A stretch of 64,000 nt of DNA, taken from contig BSQZ01000040.1 in NCBI GenBank assembly GCA_033239005.1, positions 2,281,099 through 2,345,098 on the forward strand, in the 5' to 3' direction. Below are positions 1-12,540 of the stretch, in pieces. Numbering within the stretch: position 1 is the stretch's first letter; every line of letters begins with the position of its first letter. The notes below the pieces were generated by a model, which saw nothing but the letters and a program-made list of their open reading frames with translations, was not told the origin of the DNA and ran no database searches. The stretch comes from Lamellibrachia satsuma. Lineage: Eukaryota; Annelida; Polychaeta; Sabellida; Siboglinidae. The position numbers were made by a program, and so were the translations under genes.

Positions 1-1135
1 GAGTAGGCGAACCCGGCGCGGCACATCAAGACGATTCACTACAGATGGAACGCATATCATCATCCATACATGTTTTGCTGCTCTGCATATGGCGGCCTGT
101 TTGTCGGATGCGCTAAATTACGTCCGTACCTATCTAGAGTGAGAGTTTTGACTAGGTTGTGAGATATTTCGCAATGGACACTGCGCATCGTAGCTGTGGG
201 ATTATAATTTTAATGACGCAGCCTAGGATTTCGTTCGGTTCCGGTGAGATTTATGTTAATTTCGTCGTGCTACATACACGTAATGCGACTAACGTATATG
301 ATGATAACGTACCCATATATACTAATGTGTGTATGTCTCTGATCTTCGCCATGGACATTCATTTCATACATATACGCACGCAAGTACGCACGCACGCACA
401 CACGCACGCACGCACGCACGCGCGCGCGCGCACACACACACACACACACAATGAGTGCTGATAGATGAATGAAAGGATGTATGTCCGTCCGCATATCTAT
501 TCATTTATTCATACATTTATATACCCATTCTTCTCCTTTAATGATATACCTACTAATGTCACAGCAGTGATCTACAGTTGACGGAATGTCAAATGTCACG
601 GCAGCGGGATATGACGTTTGAGTAACCGTATCCTGAACTTAGCAGTAAATCTGATCGCATAAAAAGTGGCCATTTGCCCTGTAATCCCGGATATAACGCA
701 GGTTGCACATTACCTAACATTCACCCTTAGGGCTAGAGTAAACACGATCTTCAGCAAACATATCCAAGAATATGAATAACAAATCAATATAATAATCCTG
801 CATTATCGCCCACACAAATTACTTTACCAAATTGGTAACATCGAATCCCAATCATAACGCCTTAAGTGTGAATCATGTGACGTAGTGTGCTCTATTCGAG
901 CAGTTAGCATATACATGCGCACAATACTGAGAGAAACCCCTCCCCTATCGCGTAATAGTTTCGGCACCAGTTGGTGAATGGTGTTTTGAGAAATATATTT
1001 TCTGCAACTACCACAAAACGAAGATATGGACTCGAAGATATAAACCACGTTGTACTGATAACTATTGCGCATACAGGCGACATAACCAATGATGTCATCA
1101 GTGACAAACAAATAGCAGACATGTTGCCTCAGTCT
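1..1135. other. Non-coding stretch with CA/CACG microsatellite
   Basis: I find no gene here. A compound simple repeat, (CACG)n passing into (CG)n and then (CA)n, lies at about 370-450. Short open frames across it only translate the repeat. The rest is AT-rich unique-looking sequence with no splice-flanked open frame that I could support. Confidence 0.6.
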
Positions 1136-1260
1136 TAGATGTAGGCCTTTAAGTTTAAACCGATCTTTTGTCTAGATGTAGGCCTCCCCTTTAAGTTTAA
1201 ACCGATCTTTTGTCTAGATGTAGGCCTCCCCTTTAAGTTTAAACCGATCTTTTGTCTAGA
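1136..1260. repeat. 42-bp tandem repeat, 3 copies
   Basis: A unit of about 42 bp containing GTTTAAACCGATC is repeated three times. The first copy lacks a CCCC found in the other two. No coding potential is seen. The next stretch, up to about 2220, shows only short spurious frames. Confidence 0.85.
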
Positions 1261-2227
1261 TTGTACTAAGACGTTTCACACAGAACACAGTATTTCCACC
1301 ATTGTTTTAAGTTTTGATAGGTGAAAACATTCCTTTTAAGTTTCCCTTAGGAATGCTGCCATCCCAAGTAGGTGTTAAATATCTTCACCGATAGCTCACG
1401 CGCGGTGATGTAGAAGGGTTAATGACCCGAGGGACCCGTCATTAGTCTATTTATACATTTGCCACGCACAATTGGATAAACTCGTTTAATTGGCACAAAT
1501 GATGCGTTTACAACAAGGCCGCTCTTCGAGTAGCTATGTTGAGTTTGGTCGTTACATGGAGACTGACTGTTGCTTGATCACCTGATGACCCTCGCGTTGA
1601 TGATGTGGCCGACCGGCTGATGGAATCAATAAATGTTAGTCGTCTGCCAGCGGTTGTCTGATGAATCGAGTTAACGCCGAGAATACAGGTTTTGCTACAC
1701 TGCGACAAAACACTGTGACGACCATGATAAACTGTAAAATAAACACCCGTGGACGAATGCCACTGTGTGGGCAGGAATTGAGTATATAATACATGTACCT
1801 TGTAATACCTGCACGGAAACGATATGTCAAAATGAGAATAGAAAGATACGCGTGAGCAGAAATAATCCCCTCTCACCGTATGTCGCACATACGCGTGGCC
1901 TGAGAAAATGTCTTGTATAAGTACATCGATGACCAACGGTCATTCATCATGTCGCCACCGCACTGAAGAACGAAGGCTTCAGTGTGACAAGGCGTGACAG
2001 TAGGTCGGTACTTGATGACTCGCTGCTGTCACATGACAATATAATGGTGTGTGTGAGTAATACGTGTGACGGTATTTAGAAAGCAGCAGCTGGTTTATGA
2101 ATTAATAATATATTCGATAACTGCCGTAAATGTTGTGTACTTGGATGACCGCAGGTCAGTTTTTGAACACCCGTAGCGTGAGGCGGCAGCAAGCAAATTG
2201 GCAGTGGTTCCTGCAGACAGCATTAGC

Positions 2228-2371
2228 ATGCCGCACCATTGCGACATGCCGCACCATTGCGACATGCCGCACCATTGCGACATGCCGCACCATTGCGACA
2301 TGCCGCACCATTGCGACATGCCGCACCATTGCGACATGCCGCACCATTGCGACATGCCGCACCATTGCGAC
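2228..2371. repeat. 18-bp minisatellite, 8 copies
   Basis: Eight near-identical copies of ATGCCGCACCATTGCGAC stand head to tail. Because 18 is a multiple of three, several frames on both strands stay open across it (for example repeated MPHHCD or MSQWCG). I take these frames as by-products of the repeat, since no splice or start context supports a gene. Confidence 0.9.
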
Positions 2372-2394
2372 TGGTATGTTTATGATGTGTCTTA

Positions 2395-2773
2395 TGTCAA
2401 CATTGTAAAGAAGTTGTTATGTGTTTGATTGTCCGGTGTCAACATTGTAACGACTGATATGTGTACGACGTGTCTGGTGTCAATATTGTAATGACAGGTA
2501 TGTGTACGACGTGTCTGGCGTCAACATTGTGACGACTGGTATTTGTTTATCATTACTATTACAAGTTATTTAATATCCGACTGGTATTTGTATGATACCA
2601 CTGGTGTCAACATTGCAACGACTGGTATGGGTACGGCGTGTCTCGTTCAAACATTGCAGCGAGTGGTATGCGTATGCAAAAAGTCGTTTTTAAGCATCCA
2701 TTCGGAGTTTCGATTGGCTGGCTAGATAATGTGTGCTTAACTATGTAATTATTAATTAATTATCATAGCCATA

Positions 2774-2871
<98 letters not shown>

Positions 2872-2965
2872 TTTACATAATACATATTCAGCCATTGGAC
2901 CGGTCAACCAGTGTGTGGTGTAACCATTGTCGACATTATAACGACTGGCATGCGAATGTTGTGTA
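2395..2965. repeat. Degenerate ~41-bp repeats around a (TA)n tract
   Basis: Degenerate units of roughly 41 bp, each carrying a variant of CAACATTGTAACGACTGGTA followed by a TGTGTACGACGTGTC-like stretch, run through about 2395-2680. A last diverged unit lies at about 2915-2965. A (TA)n microsatellite of about 90 bp (2779-2870) separates them. Confidence 0.7.
2779..2870. repeat. (TA)n microsatellite
   Basis: About 45 TA units without interruption. Confidence 0.97.
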
Positions 2966-3508
2966 CACTTCTGTACGATAGTATTGAAAGATACGACGAC
3001 CCATTCACTTTCTCGTTCCACGTACTGCCGCTATGCGTCGATAAACGACAAGTGGTTTATACAGGAGGAGGTGGCGACAGCTGTTCTTGCAGTGCGTGAC
3101 GTATTGCCGTTGACTCGCGGTAGAACCCGCATAAATATCGCGTCAATATTTTGTGTAGGCTCGTCCGCAACACTTCCGGACCGCCGCGCTATTGTCCGGC
3201 AGTCGGCCGAGTGCACCCAACGCTGCGCCTAGCAGACAATATCGCAATGTAGCACTCGTGGGAAACTGGCAGCTCGTGAAAAAGACGTCGTTGTGTCGAA
3301 ACGGCAGTTACACGGGAAATGTGCGCGGCTAAACTCCGGCTGTTATCGACACCGGATTGTCTGTTTTGCTAAAGGCTGTTCCATAAACTATCATGGGTTA
3401 CGTTTATGAAATGATGGTGCTTAAATAAAGTACACAATATTCGCAGTTTTAATACATTTGTGTTGTAGTTGCCTAGTAAAACGTAACTGCCGTAATAATG
3501 CCCTAACA
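2966..3508. other. Unique non-coding stretch
   Basis: Moderately GC-rich sequence lies at 3000-3240, but there is no frame longer than about 80 codons and no convincing splice pair. It borders the 5' truncation point of the LINE that follows. Confidence 0.5.
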
Positions 3509-5080
3509 AGGATAACAAATCACGGGGAGTGGATGGGATTCCTCCAAAATTACTAATGGAAACAGTAGATCAAATCAGTATACCACTTGCAAGAGTATTC
3601 AACTTGTCATTAAAAGAGGGAGTTGTTCCGTTTGAATGGAAAGAAGCAAACATCATACCATTATTTAAAAAGGGTTCGAGAAATAAGTCAGAGAATTACA
3701 GACCAGTGAGTTTAACGTCAGTGATTTGTAAATTATTAGAAAGGTTAATTAAAGACCATATGGTGGACTTCCTCGTTAAGCATAAATTATTAAATTCATC
3801 TCAACATGGATTCCTTAAAGCGAGGTCATGCTTAACAAATATGTTATGTTTTTTGGAAGAAATCACCAAGTGGATAGACGTGGGATCGCCAGTAGATATT
3901 ATCTACTTAGATTTTCAGAAAGCTTTTGACAAAGTGCCACATCAAAGATTGCTACTTAAATTAAAAGCCCATGGTATCGGGGATAGCATAACTGACTGGA
4001 TAGAACAATGGCTGACTGACAGAAGACAACGAGTTGTAGTAGATGGAGAAGTTTCAAATTGGAAATCGGTTTTGAGTGGGGTACCTCAAGGATCAGTATT
4101 AGGACCTATATTATTCTTAATTTATATCAATGACTTGGACGAGAATATAACAAGTAACGTACTGAAATTTGCGGACGACACAAAACTGTTTAGAAAGGTT
4201 AATACTGATGGTGCTAAACAACATTTACAAAACGATCTAGACAGATTAGTGAAATGGTCTGAGAAATGGCAGATGCTGTTCAATTTTGGGAAATGTAAAT
4301 GCCTACATATAGGACATGGGAACTTGAATGTAAACTATAAAATGGGAGCTACTGTTCTGGGTACTACTGTAAAAGAAAAGGACTTAGGAGTTACAATAAG
4401 CGCTGATATGAAAGTTTCAGAGCAGTGTGGTATTGCAGCTTCAAAGGGTAATCAAATTCTTGGATTGATTAGAAGAAACATAACATACAAGGGAAAAAAG
4501 TTAATTATACCTCTTTATAAAGCAATAGTTAGACCTCATTTAGAATACTGTATACAAGCATGGAGACCATATCGTAAGAAGAATATAGATACGCTTGAAC
4601 GCATACAAAGGAGAGCAACTAAAATGATTCCAGAACTTAGAGACCTTAGTTATGAAGAACGCCTGAAAGAATGTGGTTTAACAACTCTAGAGACAAGGAG
4701 GTTAAGAGGAGATCAGATTGAAGTTTTTAAGATATTGAATGGGTATGAAAATATTGATAGAAATATGTTTTTCTCACTCAAGAAGGATAGCAGAACTAAA
4801 GGACATGAGGTAAAATTAGTAAAGGATCAATGTAGATTGGACATCAGGAAGCACTCGTTCTCACAGAGGACAATAAATGAATGGAACACACTGTCTACAG
4901 ATTGTGTAACTGCTAGCAGCGTGAATATGTTTAAAAACAAGGTTGACACATATATCAGGAGGGCGGGTTATAAGTAGGTGAACATTGTTGGACTCTCGAT
5001 AAGCCAATGGCTTCCTTGTCCACTTGCCATCTGGGCCTTTGGCTTGGATGGCAAATCTTGTTAAATCTTGTTAACGACGC
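3509..5080 (+). mobile_element. 5'-truncated CR1/L2-like LINE, copy 1
   Basis: This is a non-LTR retrotransposon copy that begins inside the reverse transcriptase domain at about 3509. The first codons correspond to the KDNKS-GVDGIPPKLL region of the longer copy at 17-21 kb. It runs through the ORF2 stop to a 3' end made of a short UTR and a degenerate TTAAATCTTG tandem tail at about 5055-5075. The same 3' UTR occurs at 16940-17050, 21890-21980, 41150-41230 and 58860-59110, so this is a multicopy family. No clear target-site duplication was found. Confidence 0.93.
3529..4977 (+). CDS. LINE ORF2 C-terminal part: reverse transcriptase (482 codons, intact)
   Basis: The product is an RNA-dependent DNA polymerase fragment of a CR1/L2/Jockey-type retrotransposon, which copies element RNA at a nicked target. 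RT blocks are visible in order: NYRPVSLTS (about residues 57-65), YLDFQKAFD (126-134), VPQGSVLGP (185-193) and the catalytic FADD (214-217). A C-terminal region ends in FSQRTINEW...MFKNKVDTY. The endonuclease and the first part of the RT are missing through 5' truncation, so the copy cannot move by itself. The frame is nevertheless uninterrupted over 1.45 kb, which points to a young insertion. The ATG at 3529 is merely the first in-frame Met of the truncated copy. Confidence 0.93.
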   Translation: MDGIPPKLLMETVDQISIPLARVFNLSLKEGVVPFEWKEANIIPLFKKGSRNKSENYRPVSLTSVICKLLERLIKDHMVDFLVKHKLLNSSQHGFLKARSCLTNMLCFLEEITKWIDVGSPVDIIYLDFQKAFDKVPHQRLLLKLKAHGIGDSITDWIEQWLTDRRQRVVVDGEVSNWKSVLSGVPQGSVLGPILFLIYINDLDENITSNVLKFADDTKLFRKVNTDGAKQHLQNDLDRLVKWSEKWQMLFNFGKCKCLHIGHGNLNVNYKMGATVLGTTVKEKDLGVTISADMKVSEQCGIAASKGNQILGLIRRNITYKGKKLIIPLYKAIVRPHLEYCIQAWRPYRKKNIDTLERIQRRATKMIPELRDLSYEERLKECGLTTLETRRLRGDQIEVFKILNGYENIDRNMFFSLKKDSRTKGHEVKLVKDQCRLDIRKHSFSQRTINEWNTLSTDCVTASSVNMFKNKVDTYIRRAGYK

Positions 5081-7220
5081 TATTATAAATGGCTGCCAAC
5101 GTCACCGGCAAATTAGCTTGAACAATTTAAAACCGAGTTTATATAAATAATACTATTTTGCTATTTGAAGAAGAAAGCAATTTGGCGTTACAGTTAGTTA
5201 TTGGAATCAGGTTGTACGTGACTGGCTTTACAACATACGAATGGGTTAAGATAAAAGGGGAGATTTTATACGTCAAACCATACAGGGGGTTATACGGCAC
5301 ATCGCTGTACATCTGTTGTATTATGATTAAGAACGTAAGGACGTTATCATTATTATTATACTACGTATCATTATACTAATTGGCTATCATTTATGTAATG
5401 TGAAATGTACACGTATAAGATAATAAGCACCGTACACCTACAACAAGTATTTTCAATAAACATGACGAGTGTAAGACACTGTGAACCTTACTCCAAACCT
5501 GTTCTTGGGTGAACCCTTTTGTTTGTGGCGCCTGCTCGCATACACTAGGATACTCAAACGTATTTCTCTACTTTTAGTATTGGTATATTATGGGGCTTGA
5601 TATAAGCCCTGCTTGCAGTTTGCGCTCCTGTAATGTATGTGTAGTGGCAGGAAGCCGGACGCTCGCAAGAGGAATGTCACTATAAGCTGACAGAGGCTCT
5701 GGGCTCGGAATGCTGAGAGAAATGTGTCGGAGGAATTCGGAGAGAATCGACCGTTTACGGCGGCGTTTCGCGATCAAATCAACAAATCGACCCGATTTCA
5801 AAGGCAACGACGCCTGTTATTGCCGATTCTTCAGGGATGCTATAAAAAATATCGATGTACAGGAAATTAGTTTTATGGGGAGAGGGGTAGCCGCTGTTTT
5901 GCTTATCCGAGCACAATTCGTGCTGACTCCGCGCCAATCCCAGTTTTGTGTTGTGGCGAAAGAGCTGCCACCTGGCGAATGCGAAGGTGCTCACAAGTCG
6001 GTTTCGTGCAGCATCGTACATTGTTGTTTTGAGATCATCCCGTATTGAAAATGCGGGATCGATTATTGTTGTCGCGTTGCGTAGGCGTATTGCAACGATA
6101 AAGCGTTGTTTTCATTCCCGTTATGACTTAACGGCGATTTTTTCTTTCTATGTAACATAAAAACTTACTTAATAACGTCAAGTTGTGCATTATGTGATAG
6201 CGTTGCCAAATAAAATTCAGACACAATGCACTTTACTAGTAATCAGTAACCACGTCCTGGACAATAATAAATTTTCTGTTTGTTCCTATTTAACTTCATT
6301 TATGGCGTATTTGTACCTAGTTTCATTGTTATATAGTATACACTATGTATATTCTACCATCTTGACCGCCGAAATGTATTTTAATGAACCACAGTTTGTT
6401 AATATAATTTGACCGTTATTTGATTAATTTGAATGTTTCGACCCGAATATCATGTTTACATTGCATGCTGAAGAGCAAGGTCGATATTCACAAAACAGAT
6501 AAATTAAAACTGCTGTTGATTCAAACATATTTGTCCGATCAAGATGTTAAAATATTGATATTCTTCTATAATTTGTAATATAAAACATGATTTGACAATA
6601 ACAACAACCAGACTATGTACGTTTAAATAACAACGATCAGACTATGTACCTTTAAATAACAACGACTAGATTATGTACCTTTAAAGAAAATACTTTCAAA
6701 CACGATCGTTTTAACATTCGTAACTCACACGTTTGTTTTACCTCTGGGCCGCACCGCTAATTTCCCAGGAATGGGCGTGTCTCCCTTACCCACTGCTTTA
6801 GTTAACGGAATATAGCGGTGTTGTCGTGTTTAGGAATCTTTCCTCCACACATCTGCCGGAAACCTGAACCGGTAAATCATTGGGTGGAGCTTCCAACCTG
6901 CGCTACTCGGCCCGACTGCCAGATGGTGCGAACGCTGTTTTTCCTATAACAAAACACGCGTGCGTGAAACATATGCTCCCATATGCTGGTATCATGCCGC
7001 GCATATATAAATAAGTGGATTTATTGTATGCGTGAAACGGCGTGCGTGTGTGTGTGCGTGCGTGCGTGCGTGCGTGCGTGTGTGTGTTGTAGGTATTCGT
7101 GTGTACATTGTTATCACAAGCCCCGTTAGTATATGTTGTGGAAGGTTTATTCATACTGGTTTGGTGTTGATCCTATCACATCTGACATGTGTGATTTTTG
7201 TAATATTTGTTTTGTTTCAG
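5081..7220. other. Intergenic stretch upstream of the WH1/CRIB-like gene
   Basis: No supportable gene. Three ~31-bp direct repeats containing CAGACTATGTACCTTTAAAT lie at about 6600-6690, and a (GTGC)n microsatellite at about 7043-7087. A pyrimidine-rich splice acceptor ending TTTGTTTCAG lies at 7211-7220. It probably marks the start of a non-coding or 5' UTR exon of the next gene, because stops close the coding frame before 7520. Confidence 0.5.
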
Positions 7221-7519
7221 GCCATCCGTGTCATCGTGAATCCGGTAACCAAGGAGGTCGGCGTGTGTCACACAAAGATGACCGATTCGGCGCCTTAATG
7301 AAAACACCGTGTGTGTTTACCGCAAGTGACGAAACGTGGCCGAGTGCTAGATAATCAGTGTGCCGATAGGACACATTCATTTGGAATATTCAACTAGATA
7401 ACCAGAACGAAATACGGGAAGGTTTTAGTAGATTCAGTGAAGAAATAGCAACTTTTGTATGTATTGCCATCCATGGCGTAGTTTTAAGGTACACCAATAA
7501 GTGGGATATTTCCCGTAAT

Positions 7520-10500
7520 ATGGAGGTACCAAACGGTAATAGCGCGCGTTCAGTGAAACACACAGGACGTCCGCAAGGTGGCGTCGAGTCAAAAACAACC
7601 ATGGCGGCCTCGCAGACAGACAGCGTTGACAAAACCGAAACGCGTGGAACTCCGAAATACAGGATTTTACCGAAGTTGTTATCAGTGAAACGTTCGCAGA
7701 ACAAAAATAATGACTTTGGAAAGACAGGCTTTCACGTTCGCGTGTCGCCCGTGGCCACATCGACGCCGAAGGACAAGGTGAACGGACGGGTGGTGTCATC
7801 GCAGGTGAAGCGGGCCGAGTCTCGGGCGAAGAGACGGCAGTATCTGGCGGGAGAGTGTGTCTCACCGACGTCCAGCAGAACCATTACGTTTCCGTCGTCG
7901 CCGGAAAGAAACGACACCGAGACTGCGGCAAAGCAGGGGCAAAAACTAATGCGACCATGCGGTTCGCCCCCGGCGCGACCGGGGGCTTCACCCCCACAGC
8001 GACCGGGTGGTTCACCCCCGGTGCGACCGGGCAGTTCACCTCCAACCCGACCGTGCCATTCGTCCGGTGTCTGTACGACGTCATCACTGCCTGTAAATGG
8101 CAGCAAGGACGCAACAACGAATTCTGACGTAAAAGACAGAACAACGATCAAGTCCGACACGAAAGACAAAACAAAGAACAAGTCTGACATAAAAGACAGA
8201 ACAACGAACAAGTCTGACATGAAAGACAAAACAACGAACAAGTCTGACATGAAAGACAAAACAACGAACAAGTCTGACATGAAAGACAAAACAAAGAACA
8301 AGTCAGACATAAAAGACAGAACAACGAACAAGTCTGACATGAAAGACAAAACAAAGAACAAATCTGACATAAAAGACAGAACAACGAACAAGTCTGACAT
8401 GAAAGATAAAACAACGAACAAGTCTGACATAAAAGACAGAACAACGATCGAGTCTGACATGAAAGGCACAGCAAAGAACACATCTAAAGTAACGGACAGA
8501 TGTGATTCCGCCGTGGCCCGAGTACGTGATAAACGTACGTCGTCGCCACAAACGAAAGCAACAATACCACCAAAGTTGCCGAGTCGCAACTCATCATACA
8601 GATGTGAACCTTCGCGTCCATCAAACAGTGGAGCGACACCTGCGCCCTCTACGGTGTCGCTAGATGGCAGGGAGCGTGTGTCTGACGCGACACGAACATA
8701 CCCTGACGAGAAAGCAGCACACGGTGCCGGAGAAACAGGATTGATAAGGACCCCGGGACACCGACCATTAGTAGGTCATGTGACACCGACCACAAAGACG
8801 TGCGTCCAGGAAATAAATACGAATCGTAGCAAAGACAGAAACGAATCGCACGCTCGGGTAAAAAGTGATAACGAGACGGTTGGCATGGGGACGGGCGAGA
8901 GAGGGGCATCACCCCATTCATCAATCACCGATTCTCTCGTTGTCAGCGCCACGATGGCGCGCACGGTTTCGCACAACGAGTCCCTCAGCAAGAGTGACAC
9001 TTCCGGTACGGACGCCGATTGGACCGGAAGTGCCCCAGAACAACTGGGCGCCGGCAACGCACGCTCGATGTGTGCCACTCCGGACATGCACCGGACCGTC
9101 ATGCAGAACGACAACCCGTCCGACCGTCGGTGGAACAGCACGAGGGTGGTACGATCGCGGTCCGACGTATTCAGCTGCGGCCAGTCTTCTAGACCCGTCG
9201 TCAGCGACTGCGTGAAGTTGTCCCAGGAAGGGCGTTCGAGCAGGTTTAGTGAGCGATGTCGTCCCCAGGCGCCACCACCGCCGCCGCCGGCACGAGCCTC
9301 GATGTCAGCCGACGATATTGACACGTCACGCCTGATTCTACTGAGCACGCGCCGTAGCTTCACGTTCTCCGATCGACACAGCAACCTGCGCAGTTCGTTC
9401 ATGCAGCCGCCGCCGAAGTCGCCACCGGCCGATCCGATCAAGAACGAATCTGAATGCGGTGACGCAAAACCGGACTTTGCGAAGTCGACGGACACAGAGA
9501 TTTACTCGCTCCCGCAACCGCAGTGTTACAGGTGTGTAAGATATTGGCCATATTGATATTGCATTACAGTGGATTCTCGCTATATGGACTCCCGATGTTA
9601 TGAACGTTCGCTCAGTGGGAACCACTTTGAAATGCCCATTCTGGCATTATAAGGAACACCGGGTATATGGAGCAACATAGCTTAGCATGTTCCATACAGC
9701 GAGAGTCCACTCTATATAAATAATGGTACATCTAGTCTTTGACTAGGTCGTTTATTTATAGAAATACAGAGAATGTGATATTGCATTGTGACATGCTTTT
9801 GTTTTGGAGTTTAGCATATGGTTGGTTCATCAGTGGTGATAATTGGAAAAAGTCGTTTGAATATAATTGTCCAGCATGATATGACCATAATTTATTATAA
9901 GCAAGTTGCTTAGTTTTAATTCCGGCTTCTGCGTCATGTTCTTGTCTATGCTGACAACGGTAGTAGTCGAACAGGTCTCAGTTATAAAAAATAGGTGTGT
10001 GCATTTGCCACCGTAATAATTATGTGTATATGCAAACGTAATAGTTATGTATATTTGCCACCGAAATGTGTATTTAACAATGTTATATTTATGTGTACTT
10101 GCCAACGTAATAGTTATGAGTACTTGTCAACGTAATAGTTATATGTACTTGCCACTGTAATAGTTGTGTATTTCCCAACGCAACAGTTGTATGTATTTGC
10201 CTACGTAACAATTATATGTATTTACCAACGTAATAGTTATGTGTATTTGCCAACGTAATAGTGATGTCACTGTTTCTCGCAGCGAGGACACGATGAAAGC
10301 GATAAAACAGATTACCGACAAGTATGACACATTGCAACGGCGCCGTCTACAGGCAATGTCATTCCGAGAGGCAGGACGACGGAAACCATCCGAACGAACA
10401 CTCGCTTCCACTTCCGGCGCCGAATCGGACCCGGCGATCGCGGAATCATCGTCCGTTCCTGGCGATCGGTCGGCGAGTACTGACGCCGTCGACGGAATTG

Positions 10501-11252
10501 TAGATGACGCTTTCGGCGCTGACGATGACGTGAGTTTATCGGCGGGAATCACGCAACGAGATATCTCGAGGCTTGAGCTGTTCTACGGAAGCCGCGATAC
10601 GATTGTCGCCATTTGTCGGTGTCTCGCCGACGTGTTGTTCAGTGAAAAATCCGCCGGGAACCAAAGGTCGTCGCCGGCCGGCTGGCGTCATGCGCACACG
10701 GGTATTCCGGTGTTTGTGCTGAACACTGGTCGCGGTACGCGCAAACGCGATCTGTGCGTCGTGCTGGCGGAACGCGAGACGGGGTTCGCACTGTGGCATG
10801 ATAAAATCACGTACTTGAGCAACTACACGACGCACGAGGGCGCCACCGCTTTCCACACGATGCAGCCCTCGTCGCGTCCGATAGGGGACTTGGTCGGCCT
10901 ACGGTTCTACGACGCGGCCGCAGCCGAAGACTTCCACGCGCGCTTCGTCCGGATGACGGCCGACCCGACCGACGAACTGTGGCGGGTCGGCACTTCCGGT
11001 CACCGGAAGTCGTCGACAAAGAAGCGATGGAGCCTGGGACGAAAAAGCGACGCGGCGGCCACCAAGACGAAGACGAAGCGAGACATCTCGCAACCGTGCA
11101 ACTTCGCGCACGTCACAAACGTGAAACAGCTCGAGCCGGGGTTGATGTCTAGTCTAGCTGACATGATTGCCCGCACGGTGGCGCGACGGGTCATCGGGAG
11201 GTCACCCGGCAGTCGTCCGTCGTCGTATTCGTCAATCGCCAGCAGCACGTAG
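7520..11252 (+). CDS. Proline-rich protein with WH1/PH-like domain and CRIB-like motif (993 aa, 2 coding exons)
   Basis: The model joins 7520-9531 and 10283-11252. The donor is ACAG/GTGTGT and the acceptor TTTCTCGCAG; the split Ser codon (AG|C) keeps the frame exactly, giving 993 aa. Residues 1-670 are low-complexity. They include RPG-SPP proline repeats (about 149-176), eleven 10-aa Lys/Asp/Thr repeats of the DKTTNKSDMK type (about 204-322) and a PPPPPPA run (about 585). Residues about 759-905 look like a WH1/PH-type fold: a VFVLNTG strand, FALWHD, then GLRFYDAAAAEDFHARF, which resembles the last helix of WH1 domains. A basic linker and ISQPCNFAHVTNV (about 939-951) follow, the latter close to a CRIB motif (ISxPxxFxHxxHVG) but lacking the final His and Gly. 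The order WH1-basic-CRIB recalls WASP, yet no WH2/VCA tail is present. A role in Rho-GTPase/actin signalling is inference. An acceptor at 7219-7220 suggests a spliced 5' UTR. An AATAAA at 12391 could end the transcript. Confidence 0.8.
8130..8490 (+). repeat. In-frame 30-bp coding repeat, ~11 copies
   Basis: Tandem 30-bp units within exon 1 encode a 10-aa Lys/Asp/Ser/Thr repeat. Units alternate between KTTNKSDMKD-like and RTTNKSDIKD-like versions. Copy number is likely polymorphic. The antisense strand is open through the whole array (a 285-codon frame at 7732-8589), which I regard as a shadow. Confidence 0.9.
9567..9712. mobile_element. Short pogo-like MITE in the intron
   Basis: A 146-bp element has terminal inverted repeats: CAGTGGATTCTCGC at the left matches the reverse complement of GCGAGAGTCCACT at the right with few mismatches. 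TA dinucleotides flank both ends (9565-9566 and 9713-9714), fitting a Tc1/mariner/pogo-type target duplication. It has no coding capacity. Confidence 0.75.
9995..10262. repeat. ~25-bp degenerate intronic minisatellite
   Basis: About ten degenerate copies of a unit such as AATAGTTATGTGTATTTGCC fill the 3' half of the intron and stop just before the splice acceptor at 10282. Confidence 0.8.
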
Positions 11253-12540
11253 CGTCGACGATGTGTGCTGTGGTCGAACGACAAGGGACGCTCTCCAGAC
11301 TCCGTGGCTGACCCTGTGGTTCATCTCTTTGTAAAGCACGAGATTTTACTGTACATAGAATTATATGGGATATGATGCACAAAACTAATTGATTATGGCG
11401 TCAGTGTATAATTTGATATGGTACATATAAGTAATCATGAAGCATACACCTGATGCAATAGGACAATTGTAACAAAGACAACAATTCACACATATATAAA
11501 CAAAACATATGTAGACATATTTTGCAATTCGTTTACTCATATAAACCATGCTGCTTTGTTTTACTACCATCATTTTCATGATGACATTGTTTAAAAAAAT
11601 AGTTCCTTTAAAAACACATTATATGAAAGCTGTCGAGATAACTATTTCGAGTGTTCAACTTTCGTACGTTTATCAAACGCCCTGCCGATACAGTGTCAAC
11701 GTAAACAAGTATGTTTACTGTTCCAGTTTTATGACACACAGAACATGATAACCTGGATATAAATATAATACTTTGAACAAACTGAGGAATCATGACAAGT
11801 TCTGTTTGTACCTTAAATATCGTTAGAGCTAATTCCGTGTGGTAGGAGATATGTATAATAATGGTCGCGTTAAAGAGCAGTATTATCTATGCCATGTATA
11901 CCCTGCAATGGAGTCTAAATTCTATACAAATGTATACTGGAGAGTCCGCATTTAGTGTGAGATATACTATATTTACATGGCGCCTACGGGCAGATGACCT
12001 TTCGGTAATAGATTAATAGTCATTTTTCGTAGGACACAATATACATTATAGAGTAAACCCGACCACATCATACACATTTATTAGTATACGCCTCTTGTTT
12101 ATATATATATATATATATACACGGTTCCCGCCTAAATCGGACGTATTGTCCTGTACCAGCATTGTCTATCGTGCACATGTTATTAATGTTTCGTATATAT
12201 TTCGCGTACATATGGGCCCAGGACTAGATAGTAGAGAACGAGTTGCTTTTCGCATGGGATTCAATAGTTTCCTAATTTGTAACAGCATCTAGAATTCATG
12301 AATTCTAAAAAGATGTCGCCAATTTACAAATGTTTCGAATAATCCGTTCCTTTGTTGTTTCGCAGTGACCTGTGTTTTTAAAAATTAATCAATAAATATT
12401 GCCAGCTCGATGCATACGATCTACAAAAGGTTGTAGGTAATATGTGTAGAATGTTGATAATGCATATAATGTGTAAAATGTTGACAATGCATAATGGAGA
12501 ATCTGGGTACAACGTATCATTACGAGAAATTGTCGAAGCT
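11253..12540. other. 3' flank of the WH1/CRIB-like gene
   Basis: AT-rich sequence without a supportable gene. It may contain the 3' UTR. AATAAA at 12391-12396 is the clearest polyadenylation signal but lies 1.1 kb beyond the stop. A short (TA)n lies at about 12100-12120. Confidence 0.4.

Noticed and set aside
7732..8589. 285-codon minus-strand frame
   Set aside because: It is a shadow of the 30-bp coding repeat in the WH1/CRIB-like gene; the sense frame has splice-phase support.
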